Assembly (NCBI RefSeq): GCF_900112065.1
Contig: NZ_FOKE01000002.1
Coordinates: 192,236 to 256,235 of the forward strand
Direction of reading: 5' to 3'
DNA: 64,000 nt
Origin: Cohnella sp. OV330
Lineage (GTDB): Bacteria; Bacillota; Bacilli; Paenibacillales; Paenibacillaceae
The number at the start of each line of letters is the position of its first letter. Position 1 is the first letter of the stretch. The position numbers were made by a program, and so were the translations under genes. The notes below the pieces were generated by a model. The model worked only from the letters and a program-made list of their open reading frames with translations, did no database searches and was not told the DNA's origin. Below, piece after piece: positions 22,866 to 32,149 of this stretch.

Positions 22866-23639
22866 TCAGATGTACAGCTTCTTCGTATTGTTATCGTAGG
22901 TGTACTTCACCCCGAGCACATCCAGAACCTCAGCAATAGGCGCTTCAATACGACCGTCGACAATCTTACCGGTCGTGATGAGGGAGTTGTCAATCATTCG
23001 AACCACCTTTGCCACAAGCTCGGAGCTAGCCGGCTGCGGAGTCTCGATCGGCTTCGTATCCCACCAGCCCTCGCCGCCGTAGGACTCATTGAAATCGACA
23101 CCGACCCCGGCAAGCGTCTGCCCGTTCTTCCACTGGTACAGGTTAGCATTGCTGCTCTTTTTCCCTTTGCTCCAAGCGTAGGTCTGCCAAAAGACCTTGG
23201 CAGCTCCGCGCGCTGCCATCGCTTCGACGACTGCGTAGGAACCGTAAACGCCGACCTGGTAACCGGGGATTTCTTGTGCAGCCGCACGCAGGTAGGCTTC
23301 GATCAGATCATAGTCCTTTGGCTGCGCGTCGTAGTCGACGGCGAAATAGATCGCGCTGCCGAGAGGCTGCTGGATGTTCCGGGCTTCCAGGTAAGCCGAT
23401 GCGCCATCTTTCTTCCCATTATTCGCGCCGCCTTGCGGACGATTCGCCGTCGTTTCAAACACAGAAATGATCTTCATACCCGCGCTCGTTATCGCGAGAG
23501 CTTCCGCGCGGGTTAGGCGCTTGTGGGCATATGCGATCGGGACAAGATAACGAGCAGCCCATCCATAGCCGGCTGCCACGATCGCCGGTGCCGTCTTGGA
23601 GCTTAGCGGCGTTGCGCAGTCAATTCCCTTAGATGTCAT
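22866..23639 (-). CDS. Endolysin with DUF1906 glycoside-hydrolase-like domain
   Basis: This 257-residue protein has an N-terminal DUF1906 (Rv2525c-like) TIM-barrel domain, about 1-200: KGIDCATPLSSKTA, GMKIISVFETT, IYFAVDYDAQ, VGVYGSYAVVEAM and GVGVDFNESY. The C-terminal about 50 residues (VAKVVRMIDNSL to YTYDNNTKKLYI) resemble a copper-amine-oxidase-like wall-binding repeat. It should cut the cell wall at lysis. The ATG at 23639 follows GGAGGTGATGGCA. It lies behind the holin. Confidence 0.88.
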   Translation of the reverse strand: MTSKGIDCATPLSSKTAPAIVAAGYGWAARYLVPIAYAHKRLTRAEALAITSAGMKIISVFETTANRPQGGANNGKKDGASAYLEARNIQQPLGSAIYFAVDYDAQPKDYDLIEAYLRAAAQEIPGYQVGVYGSYAVVEAMAARGAAKVFWQTYAWSKGKKSSNANLYQWKNGQTLAGVGVDFNESYGGEGWWDTKPIETPQPASSELVAKVVRMIDNSLITTGKIVDGRIEAPIAEVLDVLGVKYTYDNNTKKLYI

Positions 23640-23910
23640 TGCCATCACCTCCGGCAGCCTTCACGGCCTGTTTCGCGAATTGATTTCCGTATACGGCGAC
23701 CGCGCCTGCCAAGAATCCTTGCAGCAGAGAGAGAGCCGAAACGCCAAGGGTCGCAACCGTGAACGCGATCGAGAATACGGTGACGATGTAGATGATGGAC
23801 CAGTCCGGAACCCGCGGTGTTCGCTTCACGATGTAACCGAGCACCCAATTCGCAGCTATGACGATCAGCAGCGCCGGGTCAAGTAGTTCATTAATTGCTG
23901 TCCATTCCAT
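23629..23910 (-). CDS. Phage holin
   Basis: This 93-residue membrane protein has an N-terminal span (LLIVIAANWVLGYIV), a short loop KRTPRVPDW and two more spans (IIYIVTVFSIAFTVATLG, LLQGFLAGAVAVYG), with a charged tail. The size and order fit class I holins. It overlaps the endolysin start. The ATG at 23910 follows GGAGGTCTTACTT. Confidence 0.85.
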   Translation of the reverse strand: MEWTAINELLDPALLIVIAANWVLGYIVKRTPRVPDWSIIYIVTVFSIAFTVATLGVSALSLLQGFLAGAVAVYGNQFAKQAVKAAGGDGNDI

Positions 23911-23924
23911 AAGTAAGACCTCCG

Positions 23925-24368
23925 TTAAAATAGTTTGATTACGGTCACGGCGAGACCTGCGATCGTCAGCACGGTCGTAATAAGCCAACGACGATCCGCC
24001 TTGCGTTCTTTCCGCTCGGTATCGACGCGCTCCTGAATTGCTTTTGCATCCGAAGCCATCTTTTCGCGAAGTGCCGTCGATTCTGTTTCGATCCTCAGAT
24101 TGAGAAGCCGAACCTCACCGTCGTAATGCGAGCGTATCTTCTCGATCTCCTTGTCCATTTCCTCAATGCGATGATGCGCAGACTTGGTGGATTCGAGCGC
24201 TTTGGTCGCATCCTTATCGTTCTGAGCGATCTTATCAACAAGCCTGTTGACATTGTGGGTAAGGTCAATCATTGCCTGACGCTGCGCTTCGGATGTCGCC
24301 TCAAGACGTCCGAGCTTCCCGGCGATATCGTGTAGCGCTTCGGATTCCCCCAGTTGATCCACCTCCAA
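23925..24368 (-). CDS. xhlA: XhlA-type holin partner
   Basis: This 147-residue protein has a long coiled coil (about 15-120) and one C-terminal membrane span (WLITTVLTIAGLAVTVI). This is the architecture of the XhlA haemolysin-like proteins that work with holins in Gram-positive phages. The start at TTG 24368 is uncertain because the ribosome site GGAGG overlaps the first codons. Confidence 0.8.
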   Translation of the reverse strand: MEVDQLGESEALHDIAGKLGRLEATSEAQRQAMIDLTHNVNRLVDKIAQNDKDATKALESTKSAHHRIEEMDKEIEKIRSHYDGEVRLLNLRIETESTALREKMASDAKAIQERVDTERKERKADRRWLITTVLTIAGLAVTVIKLF

Positions 24369-24371
24369 AAC

Positions 24372-24399
24372 AAAAGGCCCCGCGACTGCGGAGCCTTTT
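24372..24399 (-). terminator. Hairpin between tail-fibre and lysis genes
   Basis: Minus strand: AAAAGGCTCCGC - AGTC - GCGGGGCCTTTT followed by GTTTT. It can reduce read-through from the tail operon into the lysis genes, which would delay or lower holin production. Confidence 0.75.
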
Positions 24400-24401
24400 C
24401 G

Positions 24402-24536
24402 TTATTCGTTTGGTGCGGTTACCTCGTCGGCTTCTGGAACCTGGCCGATACCCGCCGGATAAATGGGGATATTCGCCGGAACTGGACCGGTCGAGTAAAC
24501 TATAGTATCCTCGATCGCTGGCTCGTACTTCTCCAA
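24402..24536 (-). CDS. 44-residue acidic late protein
   Basis: The frame starts with TTG eight bases after AGGAGG and reads MEKYEPAIEDTIVYSTGPVP to DEVTAPNE. It is proline-rich and acidic. It is the last gene of the tail operon. No family is recognised. Confidence 0.6.
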   Translation of the reverse strand: MEKYEPAIEDTIVYSTGPVPANIPIYPAGIGQVPEADEVTAPNE

Positions 24537-24548
24537 GTTGGATACCTC

Positions 24549-26069
24549 CTAAATATCGTATCTGCTGATTATGTGTATAGCGTACGAAATGCCTGAGAAT
24601 GTGTTCTTATAGCTGGTCGGCTGAAAAAAGATATGCGAAACGGTAGTTTCCCTCGATAAGTACCCCTCCCAATAATATGCGAGGCCGTTGGACGCTACGT
24701 TTACGCTCCCGATGGTGGTATACCCTTCGCCAGTCGACGCGTCTCGGATCTGTAGGTTATAGACCCCTACCCAGTCCGCATTATTTACGTTAAATCCGAC
24801 TCGCATCCATTTTACATTAGGGATCGGCTGGTTTAGTTTAGCCTCAGCCATATAGATATAGTTTCCTCCGAAATACGTATAGACGTCGGATCCATACGTC
24901 CAGGAGGGAAAGGATATGCTCTGCAGTATCGAGTACGACTGAACGTATCCGGTACCGTTATGGTAGCCTTCCGGTATCGCGACCGTTGACGATTTACTAG
25001 GAGTGAGAATCGTACGTCCTCGGTTCGGCATAATACCCGCCGTTCCTGCTATCGTCGTCCCTGACAGAACTGCTGCTGCAGGTACAGTCACGCCCGCTAC
25101 TGAGCCCGAACCGTTGTGATATCCGGCTTGAATCGTCTGCGCGGATGGTCCTGGCGTGAACGTAACGGCCCCGCGATTCGGCATGCTGCCTGCTGTTCCC
25201 GCAATAGTCGAGCCTGCGAGGAGCTTCGATGGATCCACTACCACTCCGGACACTTTACCAGCGCCGTTATGGTAGCCCGCGAGAATCGCTTGATCGCTCG
25301 GCCCCGGAGTCATGACGACAGCCCCTCGATTGGGCATCGTGCCGGTCTTGCCTGGTCCGCTGTCATTGCTGAAGGTTTTTCCCGCAAGCACGTCGCCCGC
25401 GGCGGCATTCCCGCTCCCAAGGACGATTTGATCGATCTTGGCCGCCAATTGCGCGAACGTCTCTGATGCAGACGCCGGTACTCCCTTGCCGGTAATGGCG
25501 GCGGCCACAAGCGTCTTACCGCTACCGGACAACGTAAAAAGCTCATTGATTGCTGCGACGGCAGAAGATTTGTCCGTCGTCTGAAGGGCAGACAGGCTGC
25601 CCAAGTCCGAAGCCAGCGCGAACACGAGCGAATTGTCGATGACTGCTGTTACATTGGCCGCGTTGCCTACGAGCGTGATGACGTTGATGTACCGCTCGAG
25701 GATGTCGTTCCCGCTGCCTGCCGGGATAAGGTCCGCATTGGACCCGGCGTTAGCGTAGCAGTAGAGGACTTCCCCGACGTCCGGGTCTTGCGCGAACACG
25801 CCGACCTCGCGCATGTAAAAGGCGGTCGTTACGTTCGAATTGTTGAAGCTAGTGCCGACAACCGCCTTGCCCCCGGTCAATGCTTCCAGCTTAGTGATTG
25901 ACATCGACTTCTTTTGGCTGATCAGCGCCGTCAGGTTCGCGATGGTCTGTGCCCCGAGGTTCCCGTCGCCGATCGCGATCCGCGTAAACTGCAGCGTCGC
26001 CCCTGCTTGTACTTTCGTCTGCAGGGTCTGCCCTTTATTCGTGAGATAAAATCCTGCAAAGAGGCCCAT
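24549..26069 (-). CDS. Tail fibre with collar domain and internal repeats
   Basis: This 506-residue protein has an N-terminal phage tail-collar domain (MGLFAGFYLTNKGQTL, FTRIAIGDG). Three repeats of about 50 residues follow (about 240-390), each with MPNRGA..TPGPS...I..GYHNG. A C-terminal domain (about 390-506) probably contacts the cell surface. The ATG overlaps the upstream tail gene stop (TAATG), so the longer frame is discarded. It follows gpI as in P2-like phages. Confidence 0.88.
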   Translation of the reverse strand: MGLFAGFYLTNKGQTLQTKVQAGATLQFTRIAIGDGNLGAQTIANLTALISQKKSMSITKLEALTGGKAVVGTSFNNSNVTTAFYMREVGVFAQDPDVGEVLYCYANAGSNADLIPAGSGNDILERYINVITLVGNAANVTAVIDNSLVFALASDLGSLSALQTTDKSSAVAAINELFTLSGSGKTLVAAAITGKGVPASASETFAQLAAKIDQIVLGSGNAAAGDVLAGKTFSNDSGPGKTGTMPNRGAVVMTPGPSDQAILAGYHNGAGKVSGVVVDPSKLLAGSTIAGTAGSMPNRGAVTFTPGPSAQTIQAGYHNGSGSVAGVTVPAAAVLSGTTIAGTAGIMPNRGRTILTPSKSSTVAIPEGYHNGTGYVQSYSILQSISFPSWTYGSDVYTYFGGNYIYMAEAKLNQPIPNVKWMRVGFNVNNADWVGVYNLQIRDASTGEGYTTIGSVNVASNGLAYYWEGYLSRETTVSHIFFQPTSYKNTFSGISYAIHIISRYDI

Positions 26070-26632
26070 TATGTCACCTGCTTCAACGTAATAAAATCGC
26101 CGATATGAGCAAAGCCGGCATAGTACAGGCTCATCTCGTCGGAGACGGTCGCCTGTATTTCCTCGAGGTGTGCGCTTGCGCGAGTGACCGTCGAGAGGGC
26201 GTCCAAGAACTGTGCAGCGTTCGTCGACGTCGTGTCGGTATTGGTCGTGAGGATTCGATAATTCCCCGGATTGCCGCCGTACTCGAACCATTCCTGCACT
26301 TGGCCGTCGCCGAAAATCGTACGAATGAGCTCCTCGATCGCGGACTTCGTGCCTTTGCGTTTGTGCCATGCATAGGCGTTCTTGACGAGCGAGCGCCGCT
26401 GCTCGAGAGGGAGGTCAGGGTCGTAGAAGTCAACGTGCCATTGCCACGCGAGCTCGTTCGCCTCTTCGTCAGTTAGTTCTCCTAGGCGAGAGAAATACGG
26501 CAGCCGGTCAATCGCAGCAAGCACGTTTTGACGTTGCGCGTCGAGCGCCTTCGCGGCTGCCGCGATTGTAGGGTCCTCGGTCAGGTTCGGCGGCAGGATG
26601 TCGAGGAGCGACGCGTTCGCGAGATTAATCAT
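26069..26632 (-). CDS. Tail protein I (P2 gpI-like)
   Basis: This 187-residue baseplate-associated protein has the signature SLLDILPPNLTEDP, then YFSRLGELTDEEANELAWQW, FYDPDLPLEQRRSLV and KRKGTKSAIEELI. It sits between gpJ and the tail fibre, the standard P2 order. Confidence 0.9.
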   Translation of the reverse strand: MINLANASLLDILPPNLTEDPTIAAAAKALDAQRQNVLAAIDRLPYFSRLGELTDEEANELAWQWHVDFYDPDLPLEQRRSLVKNAYAWHKRKGTKSAIEELIRTIFGDGQVQEWFEYGGNPGNYRILTTNTDTTSTNAAQFLDALSTVTRASAHLEEIQATVSDEMSLYYAGFAHIGDFITLKQVT

Positions 26633-27749
26633 TCACGGTCCCCCCATACGTGGCCGTGATCGTGCCGGCGACAGCAACCTTTGTCGGATCGACCACCGTA
26701 TAGACCGGCGACGTTACATTGACCCGGTACGCGCCCGCCATCATGACGCGCCGAATAAGCTCCGACGGGTTGATGTCCCGGCCGAGCTTCGACTTTTGCC
26801 ATGTGACGTAGCCGGCGATCGTTGCGTTTACGGCGGCCTGTATGTCGGACGCTGCCGCGCTGTCTCCGGTCTTGATGTAATAGGTCAATGTGACGTTGTA
26901 GCCGACCGTCGTTGGCGCGGCGACTGTAACCTGATCGGTGAGCGGCCGTACTTTGCTGTTGGACAAGATCGCACTGACCGAATCGAGCACGCCTTGCGAC
27001 GGGATCGCGCCGCCGGCGAGCAGGGGCACGACGAGCACCTGCATAGCGCTTGGCGACGTCACCGACACGTCGACGATAGCCGGGTTCGCGGTCTTGGCCC
27101 AATATTCGTATGCGCCAAACGGTCCAGCTACCGAAAACGACTCCGGCGCCTCGTGGATCCGCTCACGGTAGGCATCGTCGCTCTCAATGTCCGCACCGCC
27201 GGAACTTGTCATCGTGTTGACGATGGAGAGTACAAACGGGAGCGGATCGACAATCTGATTGATCTGTCCCGGGAGGTATCCATTGCCTGCCGCGCCTGTG
27301 GTGAGGTTTACTGCTACAACGTCAACATACAGCGTGCCGGCCGCGATCGTTGCACTCGTCGATGTCGCAAAGTACGCCTTTGGATCGCTGGCCGTGCTGA
27401 CGCGCGTGCCGGCCGGGATGGTGACCGCTGTCGGCTGAGCTGCGGACAAGGTGACTCGTACGGTCGTAGATGCCGCGGCAGCCGACAAGCGAGGCGTCTC
27501 TGTAAACGCGCCGATGTTGTCCAGCACCGGACCGCGCGCGTACCGCAAGAGATTGAGCCTTGCCGTCTGATTGATCGCCGTCATCAACTGCACCTGCAGC
27601 GCGGCTTGGCCGAGCAGGAACAAACGAACGGGGTCGCCCGGGTACAATTTGCGCCCGAGCAACCCCTCCATGACCGTGACCATATTATTGAGCGTAGAAG
27701 CGACGTCCTCGCTGACGTACTCGACCTCGGGTAAATCGATCAATTGCAT
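26625..27749 (-). CDS. Baseplate J protein (gp47-like)
   Basis: This 374-residue protein has features of baseplate J/gp47: PVRLFLLGQAALQVQLM, AARLNLLRYARGPVLDNIG-type start, VTIPAGTRVSTASD, and ESDDAYRERI in the middle. It forms the baseplate wedge with W, I and V. Coupled to genes on both sides. Confidence 0.92.
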   Translation of the reverse strand: MQLIDLPEVEYVSEDVASTLNNMVTVMEGLLGRKLYPGDPVRLFLLGQAALQVQLMTAINQTARLNLLRYARGPVLDNIGAFTETPRLSAAAASTTVRVTLSAAQPTAVTIPAGTRVSTASDPKAYFATSTSATIAAGTLYVDVVAVNLTTGAAGNGYLPGQINQIVDPLPFVLSIVNTMTSSGGADIESDDAYRERIHEAPESFSVAGPFGAYEYWAKTANPAIVDVSVTSPSAMQVLVVPLLAGGAIPSQGVLDSVSAILSNSKVRPLTDQVTVAAPTTVGYNVTLTYYIKTGDSAAASDIQAAVNATIAGYVTWQKSKLGRDINPSELIRRVMMAGAYRVNVTSPVYTVVDPTKVAVAGTITATYGGTVND

Positions 27750-28072
27750 TAAGTGCTCGCCTCACTTTCGTCGACAAACTGCAGGCGGATGACCGGGACC
27801 AGTTTGTCCGGATCCTCTTGTGGCTCGAACGTGACCTGCTCGACAATGACCCGCGGCTCTCGCTCTGTGATAGCCATGATGACGGAGGCGGCGAACAGCG
27901 CCTTCGCGACGTCGGGCGAACGGTCGACAGCCCGGGAGTCAATCCCGAATGAGCGATCGAGGGGAACGGTCCCTTGAATGGTTGAAGCGATCATATTGAC
28001 GTTCTGCAGGATCTCGGCACGTCCGCTTGCGCCGAAGTCTATCGGCATTTGTCCTACCGTGATCGTCGTCAT
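27749..28072 (-). CDS. Baseplate W / gp25-like protein
   Basis: This 107-residue protein has MPIDFGASGRAEILQNVNM, TVPLDRSFGID and a C-terminal IRLQFVDE. It is an acidic, lysozyme-like wedge component comparable to gp25. It overlaps neither gene strongly but is contiguous with gpJ. Confidence 0.85.
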   Translation of the reverse strand: MTTITVGQMPIDFGASGRAEILQNVNMIASTIQGTVPLDRSFGIDSRAVDRSPDVAKALFAASVIMAITEREPRVIVEQVTFEPQEDPDKLVPVIRLQFVDESEAST

Positions 28073-28476
28073 TGCTTGCTCACCCCATATTCGCGAAGCG
28101 TGACGTTTGCCGTGCCAACCAAAAGGTTGCCGCGGTTGTCGACCGTCTTGAATCCCAGCTCAACCGAAACGATTATCCACATCCCCGATCGACCCAGCGG
28201 CTTGCCGCCGAAGGTAAACTGATACGCCTTGCCGCCGTTTGCCATGAGCGTCAGGTTATCGAGCTCCTTGCGCGGATTAACGCCGAGCGAAGCGTCGAAT
28301 CGCATCGTGAAGTTGATCTCGTCCAAGCCCGGCCCGGACCATTGCGTCAGCGGCTTTCGCTGCAGCACGTCATGCTGTGCCCACCTGCCGGATACTGAAC
28401 GAATTAAGCCGTCGAAAGTCCGAACCGTGTCCGCGCTGACCTGGAAGACGATGTTGCCAAGGACGCCGAGACTCAT
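28069..28476 (-). CDS. Tail protein U (P2 gpU-like)
   Basis: This 135-residue protein has GNIVFQVSADTVRTFDGLIR, the LQRKPLTQWSGPGLDEI motif and GGKPLGRSGMWIIVSVE, as in phage protein U, which completes the tail. It overlaps the W gene by an ATGA. Confidence 0.85.
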   Translation of the reverse strand: MSLGVLGNIVFQVSADTVRTFDGLIRSVSGRWAQHDVLQRKPLTQWSGPGLDEINFTMRFDASLGVNPRKELDNLTLMANGGKAYQFTFGGKPLGRSGMWIIVSVELGFKTVDNRGNLLVGTANVTLREYGVSKQ

Positions 28477-28811
28477 GTGATCCCACCGCCATGCAGCGAG
28501 CCGCCGATCGTGACGTCTCCGCTTACCGTCTGGCTGCCCGTAACCGTGAAATTGCCACTCAGCACCGGGCCTTGCGACGTATTAGGGACAACGATGGGGA
28601 GAGTGCCGAGGTAGAACCCGCCGCCAAGGTCGTCTCCGAGAAAGAGGCAGACCGCCGACGCTCCAATTGCCGGCATTGAAAAAAGCCCTCCGATCGACAG
28701 GACCGGGAGCTCCGCAGAAACCATATTATCTCGATCAGGGAATGCGACGCGGACAGTCCCGCGCGCGGCGTCGACGGTCGAGACCTGGCCGACGCGGATA
28801 AGCTGCTGCAT
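28473..28811 (-). CDS. Baseplate assembly protein V-like
   Basis: This 112-residue protein has an N-terminal OB-fold (LIRVGQVSTVDAARGTVRVAF, VLSIGGLFSMPAIG) and a short C-terminal beta-helix-like repeat rich in Gly/Val/Thr. It should form the baseplate hub spike. The ATG at 28811 follows GGGGTGGTGAT. Confidence 0.85.
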   Translation of the reverse strand: MQQLIRVGQVSTVDAARGTVRVAFPDRDNMVSAELPVLSIGGLFSMPAIGASAVCLFLGDDLGGGFYLGTLPIVVPNTSQGPVLSGNFTVTGSQTVSGDVTIGGSLHGGGIT

Positions 28812-28812
28812 A

Positions 28813-29838
28813 TCACCACCCCAATACCTTTCGAATTTGAATGTCCGTCCGATAGCCGCTCGAATCGACCGTATGTCTAGCGCTCTCGATGATGTACTTG
28901 CCGTCGAACCTGCCCCAGCCTTTGACGTTGATCGTCGAGCTGGCAGCCATCCGGACATCGCCGGCGAGCGACAGGGACGCCTTGCCGTAATTCTTGTTCT
29001 TCTCGCGCAGCCTTTGCTTGGCGATTCTGAGCGCCTCCGCTGGGGAAGCTGCGCTCTCGTTTACCTTGAGCGTGGGACCAGTCTTCGGGGCGCCTGGCGG
29101 CGTGTACGTCGCTTTGAGCGTCTTGCTCTTAGTGTCGGTATATGTGAGCTCGCACGCCCGGTAGGCGGCATCCGCGATGCTCCAGTTAAACGAGTGGGAG
29201 ATTACAGCGTCAGCTCCGCGAACAAGATCGCAGACGGCCTCTCGCGCCTCGTAGACGGCCTCGTCAAACAAGACGAGCTGACCGCTCGATATTTTGACCG
29301 CAATCCCTTCGCGAGCGCATTGCTCGACCAGAAAGCCCAGGTCAGATTGCTCCCGTTGCTCGAGCCGGTCATAGGTCGGATTATCGGGTGCCTCGTATCT
29401 GAGCTTAAGCCCCGCGGTCTTTGCAACGTCGGCCGCGATGGTTTTAAGCGTCACCTTTTCCCATGCGCGCGTGTTCCGCTGGCGTCGCACCGTAGATCCT
29501 GCCGGCAAAGACACCGCGCCGATCGCGACAGTGTCGGGGGCACCGGACGTGTCGCACGTATCGATCTCGAATTTACCACACGGAAGATACTTAAACTCGT
29601 TCGGCCCGTCCCAATTGATCGTCTTGATTCGCGCGACGATCGTGTCGCCTTCAGCCGGTGACCACGGACCTTGCCATCTTCGCTCTGCATCCTCAAGCGT
29701 GATCGCCAAGTCATCCAGCAGACCCGATGCGTTGTCGCCGTACTCAAACCGGATCAGGCTTTCGGAGAGCGTTTCGGAAATGTCCTTGCCGTTGTACTCG
29801 ACCGTCAATGCCACTTGCCGCGCCATCATGCTCTGCAA
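28813..29838 (-). CDS. Late control D-like tail hub protein (gpD)
   Basis: This 341-residue protein has the hub-type domains of gpD/gp44: VALTVEYNGKDIS, YGDNASGLLDDLAITLED, YDRLEQREQSDLGFLVEQC and the C-terminal GWGRFDGKYIIESARHTVD. In P2-like phages it forms the tail hub with gpV. It starts at a TTG eight bases after GGAGGG. Confidence 0.88.
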   Translation of the reverse strand: MQSMMARQVALTVEYNGKDISETLSESLIRFEYGDNASGLLDDLAITLEDAERRWQGPWSPAEGDTIVARIKTINWDGPNEFKYLPCGKFEIDTCDTSGAPDTVAIGAVSLPAGSTVRRQRNTRAWEKVTLKTIAADVAKTAGLKLRYEAPDNPTYDRLEQREQSDLGFLVEQCAREGIAVKISSGQLVLFDEAVYEAREAVCDLVRGADAVISHSFNWSIADAAYRACELTYTDTKSKTLKATYTPPGAPKTGPTLKVNESAASPAEALRIAKQRLREKNKNYGKASLSLAGDVRMAASSTINVKGWGRFDGKYIIESARHTVDSSGYRTDIQIRKVLGW

Positions 29839-29841
29839 GGA

Positions 29842-30048
29842 TCATCCCTCCCGCTTCCACGGCGGCAGACCGGCCGCGGCTTCGTCGGGCGCGCCGGGAA
29901 CATTTAGCAAGACCCCTGCGCCGAATACAACCACCCGCGAATAGTCCGGATTTGCGTCGAGCAAAAGCGGCATTAAATATTCCCGACCATAAACGGCATA
30001 GGCGATTGCGTCCCAGGTGTCGCCCTGGACCGTGCGATAAGTTGTCAT
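29842..30048 (-). CDS. Tail protein X, LysM-like
   Basis: This 68-residue protein has YRTVQGDTWDAIAYAVYG and a C-terminal LLDANPDYS, the tail protein X signature with a LysM-like fold. Its ATG overlaps the tape-measure stop. Confidence 0.85.
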   Translation of the reverse strand: MTTYRTVQGDTWDAIAYAVYGREYLMPLLLDANPDYSRVVVFGAGVLLNVPGAPDEAAAGLPPWKREG

Positions 30049-31976
30049 TGTGACATGCTCACCCGCTTCTGCCATGCATTTTGTTGTTGTACAAACTGAG
30101 CGAAGCTGTCGCTGCCGGCTCTTGTGACCTGCTCGACCGTGGACTTGTCGGCGTTTCCTTGGATGTTGATATTTGGGCTATAGTTGACGGTCGTATGACT
30201 GTTTACCAGCTTGGGATTGACCGTGCCGCTCGTCGGGAAAGCCGGATTCTGGAGCCGATTTACAAACTCTTTTGTCCCTGCAGCGTTACTCGCCTCAGTC
30301 TTAGCGCGATCTGCTTCGCGATCTTTCGCGAGCGGACCTTTCATGAAGTCTCCCGCGACGTCGCCCCAGCTTACATCTTCGCCGTTCGCCTTGGCCCATA
30401 GGTCATCGACCCACTGGGGAGAGAATTTACCGAGAGGGGAATCTTCAAGCCCCTTCCAAATACCCGTAGCCAACGCGCCGCCAAGTTTAGCCCCGGCCTC
30501 GAACATGTCCGGCGCGGTTGAAGCAATCGCCTGCGCCAGCGTCGATCCGATTTTCTCGCTCGTGTTAATAAAAGCTTCGCGACCCGAGGAATCCCACCAA
30601 GCACTGAGCGAAGCCATGATGTCTCCGTAGACGAAGTCGATTTTGCTCTCGAAGGTATGGAGCTTTTTAAATTCAGCGTTGTCGAAGAAGTGCTCATTGA
30701 GATACGACTTCGAGCGCTGCACCATTTGATCGACGCCGGCCGTAATTTGAGGCGTGTACTTGGTGACGAAGTCGGCGGCAGCACTCGCGAACCTTTTGAT
30801 GATCGGCATCGTCGGAAGCAGCGCGGATATCTGCAGCGTTTCGATTGCGCCCTTGAACTGCTCAACCGAACCGGCAGCGTTGTCCATCTTCTTCTTGGCG
30901 ACGTCGAGCGCGGTAACGTCGGACATGGCCTTTTGAAACTCCTTGACACCCTTCGCCCCGGCCTTGTACAACGTGCTCGCTGCCTTAACGCCGTCCGTGC
31001 CGAACATGTCCATCATTTTGGCCGTGCGCTCTTGCTCGCTCATCCCTGCGAATGCCTTGTGCATCACATCCGCAATGCCAGCGATATCCTTAATTTTCCC
31101 CTTGCTGAAAAACTTATTTGCCTTGTCGACGCCAATCCCAAGCTTTAGGAAAAGCTTAGTAGCTTCTTTTGTTTTTGGCTGCAAATAACTAAGCATTGAC
31201 TTAAAACTGGTACCGGCATCAGAACCGCCCTTTAGGCCATCATTGGACATTAGACCAATTGCAGTATTTAAATCGAGGAAGGACAATCCAGCCATATTGG
31301 CAACGCCACCCGCAGATGCAAGCGCGTAGCCTAATTCATGGACGCTCGTAGCAGATGCATTTGCAGTTCCGGCCAGAATGTTCGCAGCGTCGTCAGCTTT
31401 CATTCCGTCTTTCTTGAATGCATTTAGCGACGTCGCCATCGTAGCGGCCGCTTCGGCCAGGTCGAGCCCGCCAGCTGTTGCAAGGTTCAGAGCCGCATTC
31501 AATCCGCCAGCCTGCACAGTTGCCGGCTGCATGCCGGCTTTGAGCAGTTCCTCGATCGCCTTCGCCGCTTCCATGGCGCTGTATTTCGTGTCCGCACCCA
31601 TCTTGAGCGCAAGCGCCTGGTACTTCGCCATCTCTGCGGTCGTGGAACCGGTCAGCGCCTGGATTGTAGACATTTCAGCCTCAAACTCCATGGCCTTATC
31701 CATTGAGCTCTTGATTGCGTACCCGGCAGCCGCGGCGCCGCCGAAGACGATCCCGCCCGCGGCGAGCGCCGAGACCTTGGTCGTCATGCGCGCGATCGAT
31801 TCTAGCCCCGAGACGATTCCGGATCCGAACTTCGGACCGCTTCGTCCGACGCGATCGAGACCGTGAATCTGCCGCTCGAGAGAGTTGAGTCGGTCAGCGG
31901 CGTTCGTGAAGACACGCGAGAACTTAGCATCAAGTTCGGCGTTCAGTCGGAACGCTAATTCGTATTCTTTCGACAT
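30045..31976 (-). CDS. Tail tape measure protein
   Basis: This 643-residue protein starts KEYELAFRLNAELDAKF and contains the PhageMin_Tail core: EFEAEMSTIQALTGSTTAEM, MGADTKYSAMEAAKAIEELLKAG, LAGTANASATSVHELGYALA. Hydrophobic segments lie at about 75-95. Its length sets tail length. It follows the frameshift gene pair E/E', as in P2. Confidence 0.93.
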   Translation of the reverse strand: MSKEYELAFRLNAELDAKFSRVFTNAADRLNSLERQIHGLDRVGRSGPKFGSGIVSGLESIARMTTKVSALAAGGIVFGGAAAAGYAIKSSMDKAMEFEAEMSTIQALTGSTTAEMAKYQALALKMGADTKYSAMEAAKAIEELLKAGMQPATVQAGGLNAALNLATAGGLDLAEAAATMATSLNAFKKDGMKADDAANILAGTANASATSVHELGYALASAGGVANMAGLSFLDLNTAIGLMSNDGLKGGSDAGTSFKSMLSYLQPKTKEATKLFLKLGIGVDKANKFFSKGKIKDIAGIADVMHKAFAGMSEQERTAKMMDMFGTDGVKAASTLYKAGAKGVKEFQKAMSDVTALDVAKKKMDNAAGSVEQFKGAIETLQISALLPTMPIIKRFASAAADFVTKYTPQITAGVDQMVQRSKSYLNEHFFDNAEFKKLHTFESKIDFVYGDIMASLSAWWDSSGREAFINTSEKIGSTLAQAIASTAPDMFEAGAKLGGALATGIWKGLEDSPLGKFSPQWVDDLWAKANGEDVSWGDVAGDFMKGPLAKDREADRAKTEASNAAGTKEFVNRLQNPAFPTSGTVNPKLVNSHTTVNYSPNINIQGNADKSTVEQVTRAGSDSFAQFVQQQNAWQKRVSMSQ

Positions 31977-32149
31977 CAATCACCCGCTCTTTTCTCGAGG
32001 AATTTGTTCGCTTCCGCGATCCATCCGAAGAGTTCTGCTACGGGCAAGCTGAGCCAATACGGGGCTGGCGTATAGGTCGCCATCGAGAGCGAGAGGACCC
32101 TTTCTCGCAGCGTCCCTATCCCTTCCGCCAGCCCTATAAAAGCAAAAAA
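31976..32149 (-). CDS. Frameshift extension of gpE (gpE')
   Basis: A second frame continues from the slippery site and reads FAFIGLAEGIGTLRERVL to the end FLEKRAGD, directly before the tape measure gene. It has no good start of its own and is expected only as the -1 frameshift product of the upstream gene, the arrangement known for the P2 E/E' tail chaperones. Confidence 0.7.
   Translation of the reverse strand, partial: FFAFIGLAEGIGTLRERVLSLSMATYTPAPYWLSLPVAELFGWIAEANKFLEKRAGD

Noticed and set aside
26598..27734. 378-codon open frame opposite baseplate J
   Set aside because: Arg/Asp-rich shadow; the minus-strand protein has clear baseplate J motifs.
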